Shown here: piece by piece, positions 6,695 to 12,775 of the stretch
Layout of the letters: the number at the start of each line of letters is the position of its first letter
Numbering within the stretch: the first letter of the stretch is position 1
NCBI GenBank assembly: GCA_016927095.1
Contig: JAFGNI010000442.1
Location: 1-16,309 of the forward strand
DNA length: 16,309 nt
Origin: Anaerolineae bacterium
GTDB lineage: Bacteria; Chloroflexota; Anaerolineae; B4-G1; SLSP01
Reading direction: 5' to 3'
Translations under genes and position numbers: made by a program
The notes under the pieces: model-generated
Database searches by the model: none
Told to the model about the DNA's origin: nothing
What the model saw: only the letters and a program-made list of their open reading frames with translations

Positions 6695-7707
6695 AGCGTC
6701 ACCTCCTGGCGGGCCTGGGGTGAGCGTGTCTTGAGTACCCGGTCGATATGCCAGCAAGCGGATTGATGGCCATCCGCAACGTCGAATAGTTTCGGGCGCT
6801 TCTCGGTGCACACTTGCGTGCGATAGGCGCAGCGTGGCCAGAAGGGACAGCCGGGCGGCAAGTTGATCATATCCGGCGGCGCGCCCTCAATGTACTCGAG
6901 GTCGTCCTCGCTGGTGGTCTCCAGGCTCGGCAGCGATCGGAGCAGCCCCAGCGTGTAGGGATGGGCTGGATCGCGGAAGAGCGGCTTGATGGGCGCGGTC
7001 TCAACAATCGTGCCGGCGTACATCACGTTCACGCGGCGCGCTAACCGAGCAATGACGCCAAGGTCATGGGTGATCCATATGATCGCCATTCCGAGCTCCT
7101 CCTGCAGCTGGCGCACGAGGTCGACGATCTGGGCTTGAATCGTGACGTCGAGCGCCGTTGTCGGCTCGTCTGCGATCAGGAGCTTTGGTTTGCACGAGAT
7201 GGCCATGGCGATCATGACGCGTTGGCGCATGCCACCTGAGAACTGGTGTGGGTAGTCATTGACTCGCTCATCGGCTTGGGGGATGCCCACGCGCTCTAGG
7301 AGCCGCACGGCCTCCGCCTGAGCCTGCCGCGAGTCGGTGCCCAGATTGACCTCCATCGCTTCTGCGATCTGGCGTCCGATGGGCATGACGGGGTTCAGTG
7401 AGGTCATCGGGTCCTGGAAGATGACGCCGATCTCGCGTCCCCGCACTTGATGCATCCGGTTGCGGCCGATCCGCAGCAGGTCGCGCCCGTCAAAGAGGAC
7501 CTGACCATTCTCGATCCTGCCCGGTGGTTCGGGGATCAACCGGAGCATTGCCATGGAGCTAACGCTCTTGCCCGAGCCGCTTTCTCCAACCAGGCCCAGG
7601 ATGTCACCCTCTGCCATCTCGTAGGAGACGCCGTTGACGGCCTGCACAACACCGTCCTTGGTGTAGAAGCGTACCGTGAGGTCGCTGACCTGCAATAGGG
7701 GTCTCAT
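6691..7707 (-). CDS. Opp/Dpp-type ABC transporter ATPase, first subunit (OppD/DppD-like)
   Basis: This 338-residue cytoplasmic ATPase has Walker A GESGSGKS (41-48), Q-loop Gln98, signature FSGGMRQRV (156-164), Walker B LLIADE (176-181) and switch His214. The C-terminal domain that marks the peptide/oligosaccharide branch holds Cys287, Cys293 and Cys300 (C-x5-C-x6-C) and Cys318, the same pattern as in its partner. The ATG at 7705-7707 is preceded by GAGGAG five bases upstream. It starts nine bases after the permease stop and its own stop overlaps the next ATPase start, so the two ATPases are probably made in equal amounts. The family imports peptides in most bacteria but also oligosaccharides in others, so the ATPase does not reveal the substrate. 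Confidence 0.95.
   Translation of the reverse strand: MRPLLQVSDLTVRFYTKDGVVQAVNGVSYEMAEGDILGLVGESGSGKSVSSMAMLRLIPEPPGRIENGQVLFDGRDLLRIGRNRMHQVRGREIGVIFQDPMTSLNPVMPIGRQIAEAMEVNLGTDSRQAQAEAVRLLERVGIPQADERVNDYPHQFSGGMRQRVMIAMAISCKPKLLIADEPTTALDVTIQAQIVDLVRQLQEELGMAIIWITHDLGVIARLARRVNVMYAGTIVETAPIKPLFRDPAHPYTLGLLRSLPSLETTSEDDLEYIEGAPPDMINLPPGCPFWPRCAYRTQVCTEKRPKLFDVADGHQSACWHIDRVLKTRSPQARQEVTL
6699..6707 (-). promoter_or_regulatory. Ribosome binding site for the TTG start of the second ATPase
   Basis: AGGAGGTGA on the minus strand lies within the last codons of the first ATPase and precedes TTG at 6692-6694. It is a near-perfect anti-16S match, and it decides the start of the second ATPase. Confidence 0.85.
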
Positions 7708-7716
7708 CGCGTCTCC

Positions 7717-8688
7717 TCAGATGTTCTCGCTCACGTCCAGAGCTTTGCGAAGACCATCGGCAATGCCCTGGAAGGCCAATACCGACAGGGTGATCATCAG
7801 ACCTGGGAAGATGATCATATGGGGCCAGATCTGCCAGTAGTAGCCTGAGTCAGTCAGCATACGGCCCCAGCTTGGTCGCGGCGGCCGGACGCCCATACCC
7901 AGGAAGCTGAGGCCTGCTTCGGCGAAGACGGCGGTTGGGATCCCGGCAGCGAAACCCCACAGCAGCAGCGGCGCCGCCTGGGGGACAACGTGGAAGACGA
8001 TCACGCGCCAGCGGGGGATACCCAGCGCTCGAGCTGCCTCGATGTAGTCCTGCTCGCGGATCGAGAAGGTGAGCCCGCGCATCATACGGCACGACCCCAC
8101 CCAGCCGGTGATGATCATAGCTAGGATCAGGTTCTCCAGACTCGGGGAGAGGACCATCACCAGGTAGAGCACGATCAGATACCACGGCAGGGCCGAGAAC
8201 ATATCAATCAAACGTGTCACCAACCAGTCAAACACGCCACCCAAGTAACCGGCCAGCACGCCAACGGGCACGCCGATGGCCAGGCCCGCAAGCCCGGTGA
8301 ACACACCGACGAGCAACATAGGCCGCGCCCCATAGAGAATGCGTGTGAGGATATCCCGCCCCAACTCGTCAGTGCCGAAAGGATGTGCGGGGCTCGGAGG
8401 CTGCAGCCCGTTCATCATGTCGATCTTGTCGTAGTCATAGGGCGTGAGGACGGGAGCAAACACCGCAGCAGCGACGACCAGCGCTGCGAAAACCAGGCCA
8501 AACATGGCCAAGCGGTTGCGCCGGAAGCGCCGCCAGGCGCCCACCCAGAAACTGGCGTACTTCGTCTCTGCGTCAAACCCCTCGGGCGTGAAAAGCGTCT
8601 CAGTTGAGATGGCCGATTGCTCGGTCTCCGCGATAGCCCGCTGCGGTGTAGCTTCCTCAGCTACTGCTCGCGCCGTTGGGTCGTTCAT
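7717..8688 (-). CDS. Opp/Dpp-type ABC transporter permease, OppC/DppC-like
   Basis: This 323-residue inner-membrane permease forms half of the translocation channel. It has the OppC-type layout: a cytoplasmic N-terminal tail of about 55 residues, TM1 at about 61-80, then HPFGTDELGRDILTRILYG at 102-120, which is diagnostic of this subunit. Further helices follow, with a cytoplasmic EAA loop (EAARALGIPRWRVIVFHVVP) that docks on the ATPases. The N-terminal tail is somewhat long and rich in Ala, Glu and Thr; its role is unknown. ATG at 8686-8688 overlaps the upstream permease stop as ATGA, implying translational coupling, and GAGAAGAG gives a modest Shine-Dalgarno. The gene ends nine bases before the first ATPase. 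Confidence 0.95.
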   Translation of the reverse strand: MNDPTARAVAEEATPQRAIAETEQSAISTETLFTPEGFDAETKYASFWVGAWRRFRRNRLAMFGLVFAALVVAAAVFAPVLTPYDYDKIDMMNGLQPPSPAHPFGTDELGRDILTRILYGARPMLLVGVFTGLAGLAIGVPVGVLAGYLGGVFDWLVTRLIDMFSALPWYLIVLYLVMVLSPSLENLILAMIITGWVGSCRMMRGLTFSIREQDYIEAARALGIPRWRVIVFHVVPQAAPLLLWGFAAGIPTAVFAEAGLSFLGMGVRPPRPSWGRMLTDSGYYWQIWPHMIIFPGLMITLSVLAFQGIADGLRKALDVSENI

Positions 8689-9641
8689 CGTCTCTTCTCC
8701 GTAACGCGCACCCGCGGATCGATGATGCCGTAGAGGATGTCCGTGAGGAGATAAGTGAGCGCGATCAGCAGAGCCCAGAAGATCGTGATGCCGAGCACCA
8801 GGGGGTAGTCGCGATTGGTGCTCGAGACCACGAAGTAACGGCCAAGCCCGGGGAGTGCAAAGACCTGCTCTATGAATAGCGAACCCGTCATCATACCTGG
8901 AAAGAGCGGAAGGAAGCTTGTGATCATCGGGATAAGTGCGTTGCGCAACACGTGTCGGGTCATCACGCCGGTGGGACGCAGCCCTTTGGCGTAGGCTGTC
9001 CGGACATAGTCAGAGGCCATTGCTTCGGCGATGCATTGCCGCGTCCAGCGCGCGACGCCGCCTGTAGCGGGCACGCCAAAGGCGACCACGGGCAGCGCGA
9101 TGTGGTGGACCACGTCGCGCCAGTCATTGGGATCGCCCCAGAACCCAGCCGGAAACCATCGGAGCTTGACGGAGAAGAAGTAGACCAGCACGAAGCCCAG
9201 CACGAAGTTGGGGATGGTAGACATAACAACAGCGTAGCTGGTCACCACGTTGTCAATCCAAGTGTCCTGATTTGCCGCCGCGATGACGCCCAGCACAACA
9301 CCCAGCGAAATCGCAAGCGTTGCGGCCAGCCCGCCGACGAGTGCGCTGTAGGGCAGGGCATTCCGGATGAGCTCGGTGACCGTGCGCTCCGGCTCGGTGA
9401 AGGTATAGCCGAAGTCGAGCATCAGGGCGTTACCCAGCCAGGTCAGGTATTGGCGCCACAGAGGCTGGTCGAGCCCATACTTGGCCTTGAAGGCCGCCAC
9501 CTGCGCTTCCGATAGGGGGATCTCTGCGCCCTTCATCCACGGACCACCGGGGACCACACGGGAAAGGGTGAAGGTGAAGATCGAGAGCAGTAGCAGCGTC
9601 ATGGCAATGCCCCCGAGGCGCTTCAGTGTGTAGGCGATCAT
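8685..9641 (-). CDS. Opp/Dpp-type ABC transporter permease, OppB/DppB-like
   Basis: This 318-residue inner-membrane permease pairs with the OppC-like subunit. TM1 is at about 9-29 and is followed by SRVVPGGPW, the conserved first-loop block of OppB proteins. A periplasmic region contains KYGLDQPLWRQYLTWLGN (54-71) and DFGYTF. Membrane helices resume from about 96, and the EAA loop is EAMASDYVRTAYAKGL (206-221), which contacts the ATPases. The ATG at 9639-9641 has GGAGGTGA upstream at good spacing. The start lies 115 bases downstream of the binding-protein stop, with a strong palindrome in between that may set the expression ratio. The stop overlaps the next permease start. Confidence 0.95.
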   Translation of the reverse strand: MIAYTLKRLGGIAMTLLLLSIFTFTLSRVVPGGPWMKGAEIPLSEAQVAAFKAKYGLDQPLWRQYLTWLGNALMLDFGYTFTEPERTVTELIRNALPYSALVGGLAATLAISLGVVLGVIAAANQDTWIDNVVTSYAVVMSTIPNFVLGFVLVYFFSVKLRWFPAGFWGDPNDWRDVVHHIALPVVAFGVPATGGVARWTRQCIAEAMASDYVRTAYAKGLRPTGVMTRHVLRNALIPMITSFLPLFPGMMTGSLFIEQVFALPGLGRYFVVSSTNRDYPLVLGITIFWALLIALTYLLTDILYGIIDPRVRVTEKRR

Positions 9642-9706
9642 ATCAGGTCACCTCCCAAGTATGGCGATACCACATGTTGGTCCGCTATCTGGTCTGAGCA
9701 AGCTCG

Positions 9707-9738
9707 GCAGCAGGGCGCGGGTACCCGCGCCCTGCTGC
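9707..9738 (-). terminator. Perfect 32-nt palindrome between binding protein and permeases (attenuator-like hairpin)
   Basis: Sixteen-base arms GCAGCAGGGCGCGGGT and its exact reverse complement adjoin with no spacer, giving a very stable GC-rich stem with a small loop. It sits 18 bases past the binding-protein stop and 65 bases before the first permease start. No T run follows on either strand. Hairpins at this position commonly protect the binding-protein mRNA end or partly stop transcription so that more binding protein than permease is made. That role is inferred here. Confidence 0.7.
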
Positions 9739-9756
9739 GCACTTGGTGAAACGCGG

Positions 9757-11598
9757 CTAACCTAGACCTTCTCGGCAGTCGGAGTCGCTCCAGTAGATGC
9801 CCTCATAAGCGTGCGGGCAGCCAATGGCGCCCCACATCTGGTAGCCATCCTTATTGGGCTGCAAGGTGGGCCCTGCAGCATTGCATGGCCAGAGATCGAT
9901 GGAGAAGGGATGGGCAACGAAGAACCACGCCGCGCTCTCCACGAGAAGCTCCTCAGCTCGCTTCAATCCGGCGAAGCGCTCGTCCGGATCGAACGAGGAG
10001 TTGGCCGGATTGTACACCTCGTCCCAGCTGGGGTCCACGTGCGGGTGACGCCCGGTGCTGCGGAAGACGTTGAGGAAGGTAGCCGGGTCCACGTAGTCCT
10101 GCGCGTAGCCCACGTAGTACATTGGCGCAGTCCGGTCTGTGAACGAAGCGCTGGTGAAGGACTGGAAGTCCGACGGACGCAGTTCGACTGTGATGCCCAG
10201 GTTCTCCTTCCACTGCGCCTGCATCGCCTCGCAGACAGCCAGCTGCTGATTGGTGGGCTGGCGGATGTAGAGTTCGTAGACTGGGAAGCCCGCGCCGCCA
10301 GGGAAGCCTGCATCGGCCAGCAGTTGCGCTGCCACTTCAGGGTCGTACTGGTTCGGATCCAGTTGTTCCAGGTCGGGATTGTAGTTGGGGAAGCCTTTGG
10401 GCAGGATGCCCCAGGCCGTATGGGCGAACCCCTGGTAGATCTGGCTCACGATCGTGGCCTTGTCGATGGCCTTGCACATCGCCAGCCGGACGTTACGATC
10501 GGCGAGCGGCTCGAAATCGCCCAACGTGTTGAAGCCCAAGTAGTCGGTGAACGTCGGTGGGCGGGGATGCGACTCCGCGCGTAGCAGGGGGTTGGCATTG
10601 ACAAGACCGACCTCTGCTGGCGGACTGTCAATGCCCACGCTGTACCTCTGGGTCTCACCGGCAATGTAGGCCGGCAGACCGCCGGGGAGCGCGGGTTGCG
10701 AGCGCACCTCTACCACCCACGGGCGGCGGACGCCCGCGTAGTCGGGCCTGAGCTCCCAGAGGTTGCCCAGCTGTCGATCGAACTTGCTGAGCATGAAGGG
10801 TCCAGACGCCACGTAGCGGTCGGGATCCAGGGCCCAGTTCTCGCCCAGCTCTTCTTGCGCGCCCTCGGGCATGACCTCGAACCAGACGCCGAGCATCGGC
10901 AGGTACGGTACGGGAGCCTCGGTGTAGATGCGTAGGGTGTAATCATCGACGGCCTCGATACCCAGATCCTCGGGTGGCAGCTCGCCCGACGTAACGGCAG
11001 CGGCGTTCTTGATGTCGAAGTAGAACCAAGCAAAGTCGTAGCCGTTGCTCAGCGACCAGCGCAGCGTGTAGACCCAGTCATTCGCGGTGATGGGATTGCC
11101 GTTGCTCCAGGTTAGGCCCTTGCGCAGGAAGAAGTCCCAATAGGTCCCGTCCTCTGCGGCCTCCCAGTTCTCGCAGCCGATGCCAATGACCTCGAAGTCG
11201 GTGTTGAGCGAGGTGAGGGTCTCCTGACCCTTGGCCTCCTCAAAGGCCCGGTTGTACAACGACTCCATGATGTGACCATAGCCGCCGCCTGTGGTGCCTT
11301 CTCCCATCAGGATGTACTGCTCTTCCAGCGGCAACGCATCGGCGGGCAGCGTCTCGCCGAGGGGGTTCACCGGACCCGTGAGCGGAATCGGGGTGACCTC
11401 GACGATCTTTTCCACCTCAACGGTCTTCTCAACCTCTACCTCGACTTCGACGGTCTTCTCGACGACCTTCTCGACCTCGACGGTCTTTTCGATGATCTCG
11501 GGCTCAGGCGTGGCACAGGATGCCAGGATGGCACCGGCACTGGCTGTGCCCACCATCCGTAGAAACTGACGTCGCGACAGGCGTTTTTGATTGCTCAC
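9757..11598 (-). CDS. ABC transporter family 5 substrate-binding lipoprotein (SBP_bac_5), Tat-exported
   Basis: This 613-residue extracytoplasmic solute-binding lipoprotein delivers substrate to the permeases. The N-terminus has the twin-arginine motif SRRQFLRM (8-15), a hydrophobic segment, and lipobox LASC with lipidated Cys28. Residues about 31-69 form a spacer of repeated Glu-Val-Glu-Lys-Thr units. The family 5 fold follows: LTWSNGNPITANDWVYTLR near 167, a YVASGPFML block, and RNVRLAMCKAIDKATIV near 370, the conserved core of the family. The start is GTG at 11596-11598 with GGGAGGT upstream. The upstream neighbour on the same strand is the GntR regulator, 128 bases away. Family 5 members bind peptides, nickel or, in several thermophiles, oligosaccharides. 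The neighbouring glycosidase genes suggest a sugar substrate, but this is inference. Confidence 0.95.
   Translation of the reverse strand: MSNQKRLSRRQFLRMVGTASAGAILASCATPEPEIIEKTVEVEKVVEKTVEVEVEVEKTVEVEKIVEVTPIPLTGPVNPLGETLPADALPLEEQYILMGEGTTGGGYGHIMESLYNRAFEEAKGQETLTSLNTDFEVIGIGCENWEAAEDGTYWDFFLRKGLTWSNGNPITANDWVYTLRWSLSNGYDFAWFYFDIKNAAAVTSGELPPEDLGIEAVDDYTLRIYTEAPVPYLPMLGVWFEVMPEGAQEELGENWALDPDRYVASGPFMLSKFDRQLGNLWELRPDYAGVRRPWVVEVRSQPALPGGLPAYIAGETQRYSVGIDSPPAEVGLVNANPLLRAESHPRPPTFTDYLGFNTLGDFEPLADRNVRLAMCKAIDKATIVSQIYQGFAHTAWGILPKGFPNYNPDLEQLDPNQYDPEVAAQLLADAGFPGGAGFPVYELYIRQPTNQQLAVCEAMQAQWKENLGITVELRPSDFQSFTSASFTDRTAPMYYVGYAQDYVDPATFLNVFRSTGRHPHVDPSWDEVYNPANSSFDPDERFAGLKRAEELLVESAAWFFVAHPFSIDLWPCNAAGPTLQPNKDGYQMWGAIGCPHAYEGIYWSDSDCREGLG
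11392..11496 (-). repeat. Degenerate coding repeat, Glu/Val/Lys spacer of the binding lipoprotein
   Basis: The coding DNA repeats units encoding roughly EKTVEVEK and EVEVEVE between the lipidated Cys and the binding domain. Unit lengths vary, and codons differ between copies. The highly charged, beta-prone tether would lift the binding domain off the membrane or through a cell wall layer. Confidence 0.7.
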
Positions 11599-11726
11599 AA
11601 GATACCTCCCTAGGTTGGATGACTCACAAGCCGTATCTACAGGGGACCAATCCAGCTTACCGTCAAGCCCTTCTCAGGTCGATTCGCCTCCTTTCGAGTG
11701 CCAGCGTGACTATGAGATGGAAGGGT
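11599..11726 (-). other. Intergenic leader between regulator and binding-protein genes
   Basis: Contains no gene that I can support. There is a good AAAGGAGG sequence with no start at useful distance, a lone TTGACG (11661-11666) without a well-spaced -10, an imperfect direct repeat (11590-11601 and 11619-11630), and a 6-bp inverted pair AGATAC/GTATCT (11600-11605 with 11633-11638) that could fold over the binding-protein ribosome site. GATGACT at 11618-11624 matches half of the operator at 12622-12648. Confidence 0.4.
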
Positions 11727-12476
11727 CTAGCTTCCCGTGTCCATATGACCGGGGCGTCCAAGCTCGGCGAAGGGAAAGATCCCGTAGCGCGAGCAGAGCC
11801 CAAAGAGATGCTGATCGACGAGCTCGCGCGTATGCGAGAAGTCTCGGGACTTGATGGCGTCCAGATACGCTTGGTGACAGGCGAGCATGTCGATCTCCAT
11901 CACATCATCGGGCAAATCAATCTTGCCCGAGTTCCCCAGAACCCAGAAGGTGTTGAGCAGCGGCATGCCGATGCTCGCGAGCAACCGGTCACCCGACGCG
12001 TTGAGCATAGCCTGGTGGAAGCGCTTGTGGTCGGTGGAGTCTTGACCGGCGAGCGGCGGGTCCTGGCGCAATGCGTCCAAGATCTCTTCCAGTTCGGCGA
12101 TCGCCGCATCGTCGGCTCGACCGATGCAGGCTTCGAGTACAGCGAGCTCCAGCATAGCGCGTCCCTCTATGACCTCCTCCAGGCTGAAGCGATCCAGAGA
12201 GTGGCGGAAGGCTAGGTAGTCGAGGAAGTCAGTATCTTCGGGATCCGTGACGTAGATGCCCCGCCCGTGCTGAATGTCGACGAGTCCCAGGGCCTGCAGG
12301 GCGCGGAAAGCCTCGCGCACAACCACCACGCTCACCTCGAGGAGATCCGCCCATTCATGCAGCGAGGGCAGTCGGTCGCCTGGGGACACCCGGTGAACAC
12401 TGATGTAGTCCTGAATACTGTCGATGCACTGGCGGGTCAGATCCGCGCGCTGGGGCTTCGCAATTTGAACGGACAT
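11727..12476 (-). CDS. GntR-family transcriptional regulator, FadR subfamily with FCD ligand domain
   Basis: This 249-residue regulator has an N-terminal winged helix-turn-helix: DRLPSLHEWADLLEVSVVVVREAFRALQALGLV spans about 34-66 in GntR style, and the wing is HGRGIYV (70-76). Residues about 95-230 form an all-helical FCD effector domain. Its metal-site positions appear as His154 (in HKRFHQAML), His201 (ACHQAYLDAI) and His223 (DQHL). The usual Asp four residues before the first His is His150 here, although an Asp sits at 149. FCD regulators bind small organic or sugar acids. The ATG at 12474-12476 follows AAGGGA. It is the first gene upstream of the ABC operon and divergent from the rhamnosidase, and its promoter is covered by a perfect palindrome, so autoregulation and control of the transporter are likely. 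Confidence 0.93.
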   Translation of the reverse strand: MSVQIAKPQRADLTRQCIDSIQDYISVHRVSPGDRLPSLHEWADLLEVSVVVVREAFRALQALGLVDIQHGRGIYVTDPEDTDFLDYLAFRHSLDRFSLEEVIEGRAMLELAVLEACIGRADDAAIAELEEILDALRQDPPLAGQDSTDHKRFHQAMLNASGDRLLASIGMPLLNTFWVLGNSGKIDLPDDVMEIDMLACHQAYLDAIKSRDFSHTRELVDQHLFGLCSRYGIFPFAELGRPGHMDTGS

Positions 12477-12621
12477 AGTGATTCCCTTCTGCCAGGCAAC
12501 AGAGCTCGGCGTTCCGCAGCCAACAGCGTCAGTTTGTCACCGTCGCGGTGGTCGATGGAGACGATGTGTGGTGAGTGAAGGTTGTCCGGACAGAACTGGT
12601 GACGCAGCGAGTTTTGGTATA
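12477..12621 (-). other. Untranslated leader of the GntR regulator
   Basis: With transcription starting near 12644, the regulator mRNA would carry a leader of about 170 bases. It contains a 10-base palindrome TGTCCGGACA (12583-12592) and a small stem CACCG/CGGTG (12538-12550). A 62-codon frame starting at 12625 has no ribosome site and runs into the regulator in another frame. I see no recognisable riboswitch or convincing leader peptide. Confidence 0.35.
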
Positions 12622-12648
12622 TCATATAGTCATCAGATGACTATATGA
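12622..12648. promoter_or_regulatory. Perfect 27-nt palindromic operator, likely bound by the adjacent GntR regulator
   Basis: Arms TCATATAGTCATC and GATGACTATATGA are exact reverse complements around one central base. The site begins two bases downstream of the regulator -10 box and so covers the transcription start. The GTCATCnGATGAC-like core with A/T-rich flanks fits the size and symmetry of operators for dimeric FadR-type proteins. Binding by the neighbouring regulator is inferred. Confidence 0.75.
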
Positions 12649-12650
12649 CC

Positions 12651-12679
12651 AGTATATAGAAACCATGGCTTGATGTCAA
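12651..12679 (-). promoter_or_regulatory. Sigma-70-type promoter for the GntR regulator (and probably the ABC operon)
   Basis: On the minus strand, perfect -35 TTGACA (12674-12679), 17-bp spacer, and -10 TATACT (12651-12656), eleven of twelve consensus bases. The palindrome at 12622-12648 lies directly downstream, the classic position for repression by blocking the start site. Confidence 0.85.
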
Positions 12680-12685
12680 GTCTTT

Positions 12686-12700
12686 CCGCCGTTCCGGCGG
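12686..12700. repeat. Short GC-rich inverted repeat in the divergent intergenic region
   Basis: CCGCCG and CGGCGG arms (6 bp) around TTC, between the regulator promoter and the rhamnosidase start. Function is unknown; it may insulate the two divergent units or be chance. Confidence 0.4.
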
Positions 12701-12775
12701 CATCGGAGCGTTGTATAGTGTGCTACAATGGCGCAGGTCTCTGGGTGTATCAATAGGGTGGGGGAATGCCGTGAC

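Noticed and set aside
8952..9515. 187-codon plus-strand frame opposite the OppB-like permease
   Set aside because: His/Gly/Glu-rich shadow of a conserved membrane protein gene; no start signals.
9811..10584. 257-codon plus-strand frame opposite the binding-protein gene
   Set aside because: Long only because of GC-rich codon structure on the other strand; no recognisable domain and no promoter.
11392..11496. Repeated TCGAC/GGTCTT-like units considered as a CRISPR or DNA repeat array
   Set aside because: Units are short, irregular and in frame with the lipoprotein spacer; there are no spacers of uniform length.
11633..11666. TTGACG with TAGATA as a separate promoter for the binding-protein gene
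   Set aside because: The spacer would be 21 bp, too long; read-through from the regulator promoter is simpler.
12437..12625. 62-codon frame in the GntR leader, possible leader peptide
   Set aside because: Its ATG lies in the operator region with no ribosome site, and it runs past the regulator start in another frame.
12714..12729. TATAGT and TACAAT as -10 boxes for the rhamnosidase gene
   Set aside because: Neither has a convincing -35 at 16-18 bp; the rhamnosidase promoter remains unlocated, though it probably lies between 12680 and 12740.
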